From: Clostridia bacterium
GTDB lineage: Bacteria > Bacillota > Clostridia > Christensenellales > UBA1242
DNA: 14,893 bases
NCBI GenBank assembly: GCA_017539765.1
Contig: JAFYCH010000110.1
Span: 1-14,893, forward strand
Direction of reading: 5' to 3'
The translations under genes and the position numbers were made by a program. The notes under the pieces are model-generated. The model was given only the letters and a program-made list of their open reading frames with translations, had not been told where the DNA came from and made no database searches. Every line of letters begins with the position of its first letter. The first letter of the stretch is position 1. Positions 1 through 9,226 of the stretch are shown here, piece by piece.

Positions 1-26
1 ATTGCGATTTATGCTATCAAAATTGT

Positions 27-55
27 TTGACGACATCAAATATAAATTATATAAT
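27..55 (+). promoter_or_regulatory. Sigma-A-type promoter of the giant surface protein gene
   Basis: TTGACG at 27-32 and a perfect TATAAT at 50-55 are separated by exactly 17 bases. This is the best promoter in the window (five of six and six of six against consensus). Transcription would start near 62, giving a leader of about 115 nt before the ATG at 176. It implies strong, housekeeping-type expression of the downstream gene. Confidence 0.8.
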
Positions 56-69
56 TAACAATAGGAAGT

Positions 70-123
70 TTTTAAGTTTACAACTTAAAACGCATTTAAC
101 AAGAATTCTGATTATATTAATCA
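70..123 (+). promoter_or_regulatory. Two short dyads in the 5' leader
   Basis: A perfect 9-bp inverted repeat with a 3-nt loop lies at 70-78/82-90, and a perfect 6-bp inverted repeat with a 3-nt spacer (TGATTA, TAT, TAATCA) at 109-123. Both fall between the predicted transcription start and the ribosome binding site. They could be RNA hairpins that stabilise or control the messenger, or an operator. Both are AT-rich, so chance is possible in DNA of this composition. No known riboswitch is recognised. Confidence 0.35.
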
Positions 124-163
124 TTACATAAATAGTTTGAGACCAATTGTATAAACTAAGAAA

Positions 164-169
164 AAGGAG
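164..169 (+). promoter_or_regulatory. Ribosome binding site that fixes the start at 176
   Basis: AAGGAG is followed by 6 nt and then ATG at 176. No comparable site precedes the in-frame ATG at 272 (the bases there read ttttgctggcgtt). Initiation is therefore expected at 176, upstream of the in-frame TGA at 239-241. This makes the TGA a real interpretive problem for the large gene. Confidence 0.85.
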
Positions 170-175
170 TTTGTT

Positions 176-3100
176 ATGGCAAAAAATAATGACACGGCAA
201 TCACCAAAATGACAAAGAAAGCCAAAATATTAAATTTTTGAAAAATATTTGGCATAAGTTTTGCTGGCGTTATGGTGATGTTTGCAGGCGTTGTTTTGTA
301 TGTTTGGGCAACACGTGGCTTTAATCCTCCTTATGTACCACTTGCTGATTGGTATTGGGCAAGCGAAGGCAGAACAGAAGATGCTGAGACAGATCCAGAG
401 AAGAAAACTGAGTTTGTTATTGATGGCAACAAAGAAATTGAACTTGATGCAGACGGTCATCAAAAGAAAGATAATAACGGCAATTTGATTTGGAAGCAAA
501 AGACTGATGCAAATGGTAAGCCTGTTTACGATAGCATTTATATTGTTCCAAACAAAGGATGCACAGAACTTGATGCAGTGCTTGAAATATCATTTTCTTC
601 AAATCCAAGTTCACTTATTTTGCAACTTGTAGAAGATGACAATGTAAAAGCAATAAAAGCAGAAAGCGAAGAAGAACAACAAAATGGTCAAACAAACAAT
701 CAAGAACAGGATAGAGTTTATACAAAATATAACGTAAAAATAAACAGTCCAATATATCTTAGACCACTTACAAAAAAAGCTATAGTAAATGGTGCAGAAA
801 TTGAAACAAATGTTGGTGGTTGGGTAAAACTTACTGCAACTCAAGGACTTATAACAACTCATTGTTGGGTATTTGTTGATAGTTCAATTGTTGATCTCAA
901 ACTTGAACTTAATCAAGATATTGAACCAGAAGAAGATGGAAATCATCAACAAGTTTATAATATTTATCCAAATTCTGTTTTGAGTGTAAAAAATATAGTT
1001 TCACCAAGTGACTCACTTATTTTGCCAAGCACAACAAATCCTGCTGGCAAAGGTGCAACAGAATACACAAACAAAAAGAGTATTTATTATCAAACATCAA
1101 ACACAGAAGTTGCAAGCATAGACAATTATGGCAATATAACAATTATGCCTCACAAAGAGGGCGAAACATTTACTGTCAATGCATATATTGTTGCAAATTA
1201 TAACAATATTGGACACGAGCCAAACATTCAAGATTACGAGGGTGATCCATCTCAAGATGCCATCGTTCCATACACAAGAGCATTTGACAAAATCAGGGTT
1301 TGGTCTAATACGCTCACATTCAAAATCAATGAGATTTCTGTTGTTGGTTTAACAACTGGTTCAAAAAGTATTAATGTACAACCATATTCAGTTTTTGAAA
1401 GTGGAACAATATCTTTTTCTGATTTAGAAACCAATCCAAGAAAGAATAATTTTTATGTAGATTTGCAATTTTCTAATACAACAGACGAAAGTTACAAAAA
1501 CACATTACTAAGTCAAATTCAACTTTATATTGGTTATGAAGAGGGTCTTGCTACAGATATTCCAGATAGTGTAAAAAGCGTTGAAGATATTGTTATGAAT
1601 GGCAAAAAAATCGAAGATGCTTCAAAATACATTACTCTTGAAAAAGAAAATGGAGTATATCATTATACAGTAAATGAATATTCTGAAAGCAAATTCTATA
1701 TTTTCTTCTATTATGATATGCAAGAAGAAGAAATTATGTTATGGGATTATATCCCAATCAGTTTGCAAAAAGTAAAAGTAACAAGCATTTCAAGCGGAAA
1801 TGCAGTAAGCTTGCTTTATTCAGATGATTCTATTGAAACATATTCTTTAAACAATTTTGCGACAATCACACCTGCAAATTCAACATATAAAAATATTTTA
1901 TATTTTGTTCCGTCATCAACTAATTTGGTTGAAACAGATGATTCAATTAAAGCATATATTGCTGGCAAAGAATGTGTTGCAATTGCATCACAACCAACTT
2001 CGCAAGAAAGTGATTTGCTTGATTATTATAAAATTACACCAATTAGCAGTGGAAAAACAGTTTTCTATGCTGCAGTTGTAAGAACAACAGAAAGAATTGA
2101 ACCAGAAGACTTTGTTGCATATATCACAGAAAGCAAAGAATATTTAATTTTTAATCAAGATGGTTATGTAGAAATCGAATATTCAAGCGAATTTGTAAAT
2201 ATCACAATTTCAAAAGTGGTTACAATAACCGGTATTGAATCAAGTGTTAATGCAAATATAGAAGATGACGACCCAGATTATAACTTTGCGAAAGATTGTG
2301 CTATCTTTGCAAGAGTTTATAAAGGTGAGGATATCAATATTGAAATCTCTTATGATGGTACAACTGATGCACTCGAAAATGGAAGATTAAGCATAAATCT
2401 TCTTGCTGGTGCTGATGAAACCGTAGCATCATTGACAAATCAAGACAATACCGTTGATGGCACATATACATTTAAAATTGTTACAAACAAAGTTGGAAAT
2501 GTAAAATATCAAGTTATTTACAATGGAGAACTTCAATATACAATAGGTGTTGTTGTTTTGACAACAGAACTTTCTGGCTTGAATTTACAAACAACCAACA
2601 ACACACTTACAATTGATTTTGTTGCGGGAGATGATGATATTGCAACAGGTTATAAGTGGAAAGATCTTGCACTTAGTCTAGAGTTTAATTCTCCAAAGAC
2701 CAATGATATAAATTTTGAAATTGAAACTTATGCAGTTGTTGATGATTATGTTGACATTTTATATAAGTATACTGGAAGAGACTACGCAGAGGTTATCACT
2801 GGTGTTCCAGAAGAAATTAACACCATAGAAAAACTTATTTCAAAACTCACAAAAACAGAGTCAATAATCAAAGTATACGCAAATCAGGTTGCTAGCTACG
2901 ATGCAAACATTGTTATTGAAGCAAACGAACAAATCAGTTTTGCATATGACTTTGTGGGAGTGGGAAGAGTGTTTGTTGTTGCTCGTTCAATTACAACAGA
3001 TATCTATAGTAATCCTGTTCTTGTAAATATTGAAATTCCAGAAGTAAAGATTATTAGAGGTACTGATGAAATTACAACAAAGCAAATTAAAGAGAATGTC

Positions 3101-4717
3101 GTTTCTTATGGCGAGATGATGAGTATTGACAATCATATAACTCCAGCAAAACAAATCAATTTGTTTGGAGCAGGAACTGAGTTCATAACATTTGTAGCAG
3201 AAGTAGGCAATAGAGTTTATGATTTACAGAAATTGGTATTCTTTAAGTTTGAAGAACAAACTGCCACAGAAGATGAATATACAAGCACTAAGAGTGGTGC
3301 AAAAATTGCTTTAAGTGGTTCACATGCGGTTTTGACACTTTGTGATATTTCAAAAAATTATAATGAAAACATTATTGCATATACAAATTTTGGATATCTA
3401 AACGATGAATTCTATCAATATAATTTGGTTCCCAATTACAAACTTATTGCAAATACTAACGGCAAAACATATTACACACCAAACATCATAGACTTGTTTA
3501 CAGGCACAAGTTCTGTCTGTGGTGACATCTTATTTACAGACATTAATTACGATTACAATAATCCTATTGTAGTGGTTGGAAACAGATTATATCTGCCAAA
3601 TAATTTTGCAACAAGCATTACTGAATTAGAAACAAAAATGCCAGCAGAATATATTAGCAGTTTCTACTATGAAGACGAAGAAAACCAGGATGAATATTAT
3701 CATATTTATATTGCAACAATAAACGTTGTAACAGATGGAAATGATGGTAACAATTATACAAAAAGTGTTGGCTATAAAATCAACTTGAAATACAAAACAA
3801 CAAACCAAAAAATTGATGTCAGATTTGCAACTACTTCAGGTTATTTACTTAGTACAAAAATTACTGTCGATGCTGGTGCAACATACAATGGCACAACAAA
3901 CAAAAATGTTCAATCAAGCGATTTGGAAAGCGGTATAACCCTCAGCGATATATTGTCATCATTTAGCATAGGAACAGAATTTGGCGTAGAAATTACTGGT
4001 ATTGATTTTGCTGTTGGCGCAAGTACAAGTGAAGATTTGTCTTTCTACTACGAAAGTGCAGACAGCAAATATGTTCAAACATTTGTTGAGGTGCTTGCAG
4101 AAGATATCAATTACAAGTCAGAAAGTGAGTATGACGAACTTTCTAACGAACAAAAGGCGGGATATACTCAATATTATATCAAAACAAGTGATGTAGGAAT
4201 TGTTGCTGGTAAACATTATTATATAAAGAATAATAATGAAGAATTTGAATTGGTTCAAACACCATCTATTGATGATATTGAGAATAATAGTTATTATGAC
4301 AAAGTTTATGTTGACAGCACAAAAACATATTATGGCAACGAAACATATTATGAAGAAATTCCAGCGGCCCTTTTGTCAAAACAATATGTTGATAAATATT
4401 ACGTTAAGAATCAAAGCGGAGAGTTTGAACTTGCTGTTGCAAGCCAGTTTAATGTTTCTACACAATACTATTACAAAAAGAATTACAAACAAAAACTCGC
4501 TGGCTCAGATATAACAGAAGTATTTGAACTTGTTACAATTTCTCTTGCAGAAGATAGTGCAAACTATGTTTTGAGTGCAAGTGCAGCAGATACAGCAAAA
4601 CTTCAAAACATTTCTGATAGCATTGATTTGAGTTTTGTTATAACAATAAAAATTAAAAACAATGTTACAAATGCATTTGATAGTTATAATATGAGATATA
4701 ATATAAGCTTAGTTTAA
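176..4717 (+). CDS. Giant N-terminally anchored Ig-like surface protein with in-frame TGA at codon 22
   Basis: This is a 1,514-codon frame including the TAA stop. Codon 22 (239-241) is TGA. If TGA is strictly a stop, only a 1,481-residue product from an ATG at 272 without a ribosome binding site is possible. Read across the TGA, the N-terminus is a lysine-rich cytoplasmic stretch (residues 2-23) and a full hydrophobic helix (about 24-45), the layout of a signal anchor. From 272 the helix would be cut to about 13 hydrophobic residues. The remainder is acidic, extracellular-type sequence, rich in Thr, Ser, Asn and Tyr, in beta-rich modules. Residues about 255-345 resemble a bacterial Ig-like (BIG2) domain, including the SNTEVASID-GN pattern. 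Residues about 1329-1467 are tyrosine-rich degenerate repeats. There is no LPXTG motif or C-terminal membrane helix, so attachment would be by the N-terminal anchor. Its exact role is unknown; adhesion or envelope structure is inferred. It has its own promoter and terminator. Confidence 0.75.
4160..4575 (+). repeat. Degenerate tyrosine-rich repeats inside the surface protein
   Basis: Four or five imperfect modules share the pattern YY-x-K, a few polar residues, (E/V)FEL(V/A), a spacer, then another YY. The clearest units begin YYIKNNNEEFELV (near 4214), YYVKNQSGEFELA (near 4399) and YYYKKN (near 4465, with its VFELVT further downstream). Spacing is irregular, about 20 to 60 residues. They sit near the C-terminus, the part farthest from the membrane. 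Such modules are typical of extracellular stalks or binding regions; no ligand can be inferred. Confidence 0.6.
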
Positions 4718-4750
4718 AAATATTGCCAAATTTGGCAATATTTTTATTTG
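4716..4750 (+). terminator. Perfect 30-base palindrome terminator after the surface protein gene
   Basis: Bases 4716-4745 form an exact palindrome (AAAAATATTGCCAAA and its reverse complement), beginning within the TAA stop codon. The GC-containing part of the stem is flanked by A and T tracts, so the structure could terminate transcription in either direction. The following promoter's -35 begins at 4748, so the two units are separated with almost no space. Confidence 0.85.
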
Positions 4751-4776
4751 TGAAAAAAGCTAAATTGGGTTATAAT
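4748..4776 (+). promoter_or_regulatory. Promoter of the lipid-acyltransferase operon
   Basis: TTGTGA at 4748-4753, a 17-base spacer, and a perfect TATAAT at 4771-4776. The predicted start near 4783 falls on the GGAG ribosome binding site (4783-4786), leaving a leader of about 10 nt before the ATG at 4793. A longer TTG start at 4781 would lie upstream of this transcription start and is disfavoured. Confidence 0.7.
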
Positions 4777-4792
4777 TGATTTGGAGAGTAAT

Positions 4793-6067
4793 ATGGAAAA
4801 TAATTCACAGCAAGAAGTTTCTTGGCTAAAAATAGACAATGCGGGGCTTATTTATCCATCTGCAAGCAGTGAAACATGGAATAATGTTTTCAGAGTTAGT
4901 GCATATTTAAATGATGATGTAGATGCAGTGGTTTTACAACAGGCGCTTGATACAGTTATTTTAAGATATCCACATTTAAATGTCTCTATGAGACGTGGTT
5001 TTTTCTGGTATTATTTTCAAACAATAGAACAAAAACCAAAAGTAGCTGCAGAAAAAGACTATCCTTGCCGAAGAATGGAACTTAATTCCAAACAACATTT
5101 GTTTAGGGTTTTATACTATAAAAATAAAGTCAGTTTTGAGACTTTTCATTCACTTACAGATGGCACAGGTGCAATTTGCTTTTTGAATACTTTGCTTGGT
5201 TGCTATTTTAACTTGTTAGGTAAAAATATCAACGAAAAGGATTTGGTTATTAACTACAAAGATAAACCATCTCCAGAAGAAATAGAAGATAGTTTCAGAA
5301 GGGTTGCTGACAAGTCAGGAACGGCAACAAGACGCTCAAAAAAGGCTTATCAGGTGTATGGAACACCAGAGCCTAATGGAAAGCTTGATGTAATCACTTT
5401 GACGCTTGATGCAGAGAAATTACATTCGGTCGCAAGAAAATATGATGCAACAATCACACAATTTTTGGTTGCAGCATATGCAAAAGCAATTTTGAACTAT
5501 CAACAATTTACAATTCAAAAACACAGACCTGTTGTGATTAGCGTGCCAATAAATTTAAGAAAGTATTATGATACAAAAACACTTCGTAATTTTTCAAGTT
5601 GGATTGATATTGAGTATAATGCAAAAAATGCAGAACATGAATTTTCTGATTTAATAAATTTAACAAAAACTCAAATGGCAGGAGTAACAAAAGAATATTT
5701 GCAAAAAAATATAAACACAAATGTCAAGACAGAAAAAAATTTCTTTGTTAGAATAATGCCACTTATTTTCAAAAAAATGGCACTGCAATTATCATATAAA
5801 CTTTTTGGGGAAAATTCTTACACAACAGTTTTGACCAACCTTGGCAAAATATCTGCGCCAAAAGAATTTGAAAGTTTGGTTGACAGATATGAATGTCTGC
5901 TTTGCAAAAGTATAATAAACGGAATAAATGTGGGTGTTGCCTCTTTTAAAAACAAAATAACAATCACATTTACAAGTCCAATTAAAGAACATTTGATAGA
6001 AAGAGATTTTTGCAGAATATTAAAAGAGTTTGGTTTAGATATTGAAGTAAATACAAATATTGTATAA
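4793..6067 (+). CDS. Condensation/alcohol-acetyltransferase-like acyltransferase
   Basis: This 424-residue soluble protein carries FHSLTDG at residues 118-124, matching the catalytic HxxxDG of the condensation-domain/PapA/alcohol acetyltransferase superfamily. His119 is the expected general base. Other family-like signatures are VPINLRKYY (251-259) and TNLGK (348-352). The N-terminal half opens with a pattern typical of these acyltransferases (NVFRVSAYL, ALDTVILRYPHLNVSMRR). The length matches a stand-alone two-lobed transferase; no carrier or adenylation domain is attached, so NRPS work is unlikely. ATG 4793 is chosen because GGAG sits 6 nt upstream. The family moves acyl groups from thioesters to an alcohol or amine. 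The neighbours (zinc-ribbon membrane protein, cardiolipin synthase) suggest a lipid or envelope substrate, but this is inference and the actual acceptor is unknown. Confidence 0.8.
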   Translation: MENNSQQEVSWLKIDNAGLIYPSASSETWNNVFRVSAYLNDDVDAVVLQQALDTVILRYPHLNVSMRRGFFWYYFQTIEQKPKVAAEKDYPCRRMELNSKQHLFRVLYYKNKVSFETFHSLTDGTGAICFLNTLLGCYFNLLGKNINEKDLVINYKDKPSPEEIEDSFRRVADKSGTATRRSKKAYQVYGTPEPNGKLDVITLTLDAEKLHSVARKYDATITQFLVAAYAKAILNYQQFTIQKHRPVVISVPINLRKYYDTKTLRNFSSWIDIEYNAKNAEHEFSDLINLTKTQMAGVTKEYLQKNINTNVKTEKNFFVRIMPLIFKKMALQLSYKLFGENSYTTVLTNLGKISAPKEFESLVDRYECLLCKSIINGINVGVASFKNKITITFTSPIKEHLIERDFCRILKEFGLDIEVNTNIV

Positions 6068-6147
6068 TTAAAAAAAATAATATTTATTTAAAAAAAGTAA
6101 TAAAAATTGTAAAAAACACTAAAAAAGTAATTTTTTATAGGAGATTT

Positions 6148-6819
6148 ATGAAACACTGTGACAAATGTGACGTTAGCATAATAGATGATATTTCCAATTG
6201 TCCGCTTTGTGGAAGAGATATTTCTGACAATCAGCAAGTGTCTCAAACGTTTTTATGCTATCCAAACAACAAGACACGAAACGACAAAAGGAATATGGCT
6301 ATGAATTGGTTGTTTTGGATTGTTGTTGTTGGAACAATAATAAGTGGAATAGTTGAACTTTTGATTTTCAAACATTATAGATATAATTTTTATGTTTTAA
6401 CAGGCGCGTTTTTGGCTATTATCAATATAATTTTACCAATTAAATATAGGTGGAGTTTTAGTGCAATAAGCATAGTTGCCAGTTTGACACTTTGTGCATA
6501 CATATTGTTTTTGGAACTATTTACTCATTCGTTTGGTTGGGGAGTTTATTATGTGATTCCATTGTTTTTGCTTTTTATGACATTATACTCTTTGACTATA
6601 ATTTTGATAAGAAATTATTATAAGAGATTTGAATTTGTAATTTCTTTGATTATATTTTCCGTTTTAAGTTTGGTATTATTTTTGTACAACTATCTTTCAA
6701 AAGGAATTATTTGGCCAAGTTTGGTGGCATTTTTGACATCTGTCACATGTTTCATTTTCCTTTTGATATTCAGATTTAAAAAAGTTAAGCAAGCACTTGA
6801 AAAGAGTTTTTTCATATAG
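6148..6819 (+). CDS. Zinc-ribbon six-helix membrane protein (DUF6320-like)
   Basis: A protein of 223 residues. It begins with a small treble of metal ligands, CDKC (Cys4, Cys7) and CPLC (Cys18, Cys21), a zinc-ribbon pattern. About six hydrophobic segments follow (roughly 52-74, 80-97, 103-123, 133-153, 162-181, 188-207). The C-terminus is short and basic. This architecture fits DUF6320-type proteins, which to my recollection often lie beside acyltransferases like the preceding gene; the exact family name should be treated as probable. AGGAG lies 4 nt before the ATG. The 80-nt gap upstream is very A-rich and has neither a convincing terminator nor a clear promoter, so cotranscription with the acyltransferase is likely. 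No enzymatic residues are evident; a role in sensing, scaffolding or moving a lipid intermediate is only a guess. Confidence 0.7.
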   Translation: MKHCDKCDVSIIDDISNCPLCGRDISDNQQVSQTFLCYPNNKTRNDKRNMAMNWLFWIVVVGTIISGIVELLIFKHYRYNFYVLTGAFLAIINIILPIKYRWSFSAISIVASLTLCAYILFLELFTHSFGWGVYYVIPLFLLFMTLYSLTIILIRNYYKRFEFVISLIIFSVLSLVLFLYNYLSKGIIWPSLVAFLTSVTCFIFLLIFRFKKVKQALEKSFFI

Positions 6820-6827
6820 GAGATCTT

Positions 6828-8294
6828 ATGAACATAATGGATATATTGCTTACAATAAATTATGTTTTGTGTGCTTTGGCTGTTTTTAACATGATTTTTA
6901 TAATCAAAAAAAAGCCAAGCAAAATTATTGCTTGGACATTGCTTTTGATAGTCCCATTTTTGGGACTATTTATTTACTTGCTTTTTGGTGCTGGACTTAG
7001 TTTGTTTGATAAAAGAATGATTAAAAAATATGAGCTTTCAAATAAAGACTATAATAGTTATATAAAAAAACAAGTTTCGATGTTAAAACATAATAAAGAA
7101 ATAAAAGATTATCCACAACATCACAAAGATTTGATTTTGTTAAATCTTAACACGTCTGGTAGTATTTGTACATTTAATAACAACATTGAATATTTTTCTG
7201 ATAATTCTTCTGCTTTTGAAAGTCTGCTTGATGATATAAAAAATGCAGAAAGTTCAATTCATCTTGAGTTTTACATTTTTGCTAATGATAAAACTGGAAA
7301 AAGAATAAAAAATCTTCTTGTAGAGAAAGCAAAACAGGGTGTTGAAGTCAGGGTGTTGTATGATGCAATTGGCAGTTTTAGTACATCAAATATAAATTTT
7401 AGAAAATTAAAGAAAAATGGCGGACAAACAGCACAATTCTTCCCACCTTTTTTAAACATAAAACTTTTAAATTTTAAGGCAAATTACAGAAATCACAGAA
7501 AAATTTGCGTAATTGACGGCAAAATTGGTTATACTGGTGGGTTTAATATCAGAGATGATCATATGGGAAAGATAAAACATCTATCGCCATGGAGAGATAC
7601 AACCGTTAGACTTTCTGGTGAAATCGTTCATTCTCTTCAAAATGTTTTTTTGTCTGATTGGAGATTTTCCACAAAAGACAAAACCAGTGCCGAGAAGTAT
7701 ATAAACAAAAAATATTTTCCTGTTATCAGTACCAAAAAAGTGGAAAATGTTGTTCCTATGCAACTTATTACAAGCGGGCCTAATAATGCAAGAGACTCAA
7801 TAAAAGTTTGCATAGAAAAGATGATTAACAGTGCAAAGAAAAGTGTAAAAATTCAAACTCCATATTTTATTCCAGATGATGCAATTTATGGCACAATTAA
7901 ACTTGCTCTTTTAAGTGGAATTGAAGTTAGTATTATGATTCCACAAAAAATTGACCATTGGTATGTACATTTTGCTTCACTTGGATATATTGATGATTTG
8001 TTAAAGTATGGGCTTAAGGTTTATGTATACAATGGATTTATTCACAGCAAGGTTGTTGTTTGTGATGATGAAATTTTGACACTTGGCAGTTGCAACATAG
8101 ACATCAGGTCTTTTTCTTTAAATTTTGAAGATAATCTGGTGCTTTTTGACAAGAAAAAATCAAAGGAATATGTGGCCCAGTTTGAAGAAGATGTAAAGAA
8201 TTGCACTTTATATAATTGTGAATCGAGAAAGAAATCAAGCATTTTTGTAAAACTTCTTGTAAGTTTTTGCAGATTGTTTTCTGCAATATTGTAA
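6828..8294 (+). CDS. cls: Cardiolipin synthase (phospholipase D family)
   Basis: A full-length enzyme of 488 residues. Two N-terminal membrane helices (about 5-26 and 33-54) match the PLDc_N region. Two phospholipase D catalytic motifs of the form HxKx4D follow: His223-Lys225-Asp230, followed by GYTGGFN, and His406-Lys408-Asp413, followed by LGSCN. Bacterial enzymes of this class join two phosphatidylglycerol molecules into cardiolipin plus glycerol at the membrane. The AGGAG ribosome binding site (6818-6822) overlaps the TAG stop of the upstream gene, and the gap is 8 nt, so the two are probably translationally coupled. All catalytic residues are intact. Its presence in the same transcription unit as an acyltransferase is the main reason to assign the operon to envelope lipids. 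Confidence 0.93.
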   Translation: MNIMDILLTINYVLCALAVFNMIFIIKKKPSKIIAWTLLLIVPFLGLFIYLLFGAGLSLFDKRMIKKYELSNKDYNSYIKKQVSMLKHNKEIKDYPQHHKDLILLNLNTSGSICTFNNNIEYFSDNSSAFESLLDDIKNAESSIHLEFYIFANDKTGKRIKNLLVEKAKQGVEVRVLYDAIGSFSTSNINFRKLKKNGGQTAQFFPPFLNIKLLNFKANYRNHRKICVIDGKIGYTGGFNIRDDHMGKIKHLSPWRDTTVRLSGEIVHSLQNVFLSDWRFSTKDKTSAEKYINKKYFPVISTKKVENVVPMQLITSGPNNARDSIKVCIEKMINSAKKSVKIQTPYFIPDDAIYGTIKLALLSGIEVSIMIPQKIDHWYVHFASLGYIDDLLKYGLKVYVYNGFIHSKVVVCDDEILTLGSCNIDIRSFSLNFEDNLVLFDKKKSKEYVAQFEEDVKNCTLYNCESRKKSSIFVKLLVSFCRLFSAIL

Positions 8295-8302
8295 TATATT
8301 TC

Positions 8303-8331
8303 TTTACTTTATAAAAAAAAGATTGTATAAT
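8303..8331 (+). promoter_or_regulatory. Promoter of the polytopic membrane protein gene
   Basis: TTTACT at 8303-8308, a 17-base spacer, and a perfect TATAAT at 8326-8331. The predicted start near 8338 falls at the GAGGTG ribosome binding site (8338-8343), leaving about 11 nt of leader before ATG 8349. No terminator is visible between the cardiolipin synthase stop and this promoter, so readthrough from the upstream operon may add to expression. Confidence 0.6.
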
Positions 8332-8348
8332 AAAAACGAGGTGTTATT

Positions 8349-9164
8349 ATGGATTTTGAAAAATATTCAACAAAAAATATAATAAACAAGAGTATTGCTT
8401 CATGTAATGGTGTTTACAAAAAAGTGCTTGTGGCATCACTTATTCAATATGTTGCATTTTTGATTACATTTATTTTGACACAATCAATGCTTATTTCTTT
8501 TGTTGTGTATTTGGTATTTTTACCAGCGCAAGCAAAGTTTTTGGCAGATATGCGAAATGAAAATGTAAATGATGTGTTTAAAGTAAAATCAAAATTTGGG
8601 AATTATTTAATTCTTTCAATGTTTTTCGCTTTTGTTTTTGGAATTTTGAGTGTATTACTTATTTTCCCAGCAATAATCTTCCTTGCAAATTATGCACTTA
8701 TTTTTGATGTTGCTGGCAAAGAGAACCTTGGACTTATGGAAAGTTTGAAACTTGCAAAAGAAAAAGTGAAAGGATATCGTGGCAAAATTGCATGGCTTTG
8801 CGTTGTGTTTATGTTTATTTTAATTTTGCTTATTGGTTTCTGTATGCTCATGTCTTGGCTTCTTAGTTTAATTCTTCCTACACTTGCAGGAGTAATTGGA
8901 GTGATGTTTGGAATGTTTACAATTCCTTCATTCTACTTTGTTGGAGCGTTTACTGGAATTTCATTGTTCTTAATATTTGTTTTGCCAGTTGAATTAGTTT
9001 GCATTTCAAACGCAGCAAAAGCAGTAGAAAGTGACAAGAAATATATGGAAAATGTTGCTGCAGAAGTTTTGAAAGAAGAATCTGCAAAAGAAGAAAACAA
9101 AGAAGAGCTAAAAAAAGAAGACGAAACAAAAGAAGAAGATAATCCAACAGATTATATTTCTTAA
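8349..9164 (+). CDS. Polytopic membrane protein with charged C-terminal tail (DUF975-like)
   Basis: A protein of 271 residues with no recognised catalytic motif. It has an amphipathic N-terminus, then hydrophobic segments at about 25-60, 85-117, 147-177, 180-200 and 203-220. The loop around residues 121-146 (DVAGKENLGLMESLKLAKEK and a following KGYRGK) resembles the conserved loop of DUF975/glycerophosphodiesterase-membrane-domain proteins, where a small SL-(A/S)-K-x-x-x-KG pattern precedes a helix. This family assignment is tentative. Residues about 225-271 are a hydrophilic tail of alternating Glu and Lys, probably cytoplasmic and helical. The GAGGTG site lies 5 nt before the ATG. It has its own promoter and is closed by a strong terminator. 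Its placement after the cardiolipin synthase suggests a membrane role, but its function is unknown. Confidence 0.75.
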   Translation: MDFEKYSTKNIINKSIASCNGVYKKVLVASLIQYVAFLITFILTQSMLISFVVYLVFLPAQAKFLADMRNENVNDVFKVKSKFGNYLILSMFFAFVFGILSVLLIFPAIIFLANYALIFDVAGKENLGLMESLKLAKEKVKGYRGKIAWLCVVFMFILILLIGFCMLMSWLLSLILPTLAGVIGVMFGMFTIPSFYFVGAFTGISLFLIFVLPVELVCISNAAKAVESDKKYMENVAAEVLKEESAKEENKEELKKEDETKEEDNPTDYIS

Positions 9165-9186
9165 GTAAATAATAATAAGTAATAAT

Positions 9187-9226
9187 AAAAATATTGAGAA
9201 AAACTCAATATTTTTTTTGTTTTTTT
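9187..9226 (+). terminator. Rho-independent terminator before spoVT
   Basis: A 12-bp perfect stem (AAAAATATTGAG, loop AAAAA, CTCAATATTTTT) is followed by a T-run broken by a single G. It closes the transcription unit of the polytopic membrane protein and isolates spoVT. Confidence 0.88.

Noticed and set aside
4781..4792. TTG start four codons upstream for the acyltransferase
   Set aside because: It lies at or before the predicted transcription start, and the GGAG fits the ATG at 4793.
6063..6068. TATAAT overlapping the stop of the acyltransferase gene
   Set aside because: No -35 at an acceptable spacing, so a promoter for the zinc-ribbon gene is not supported there.
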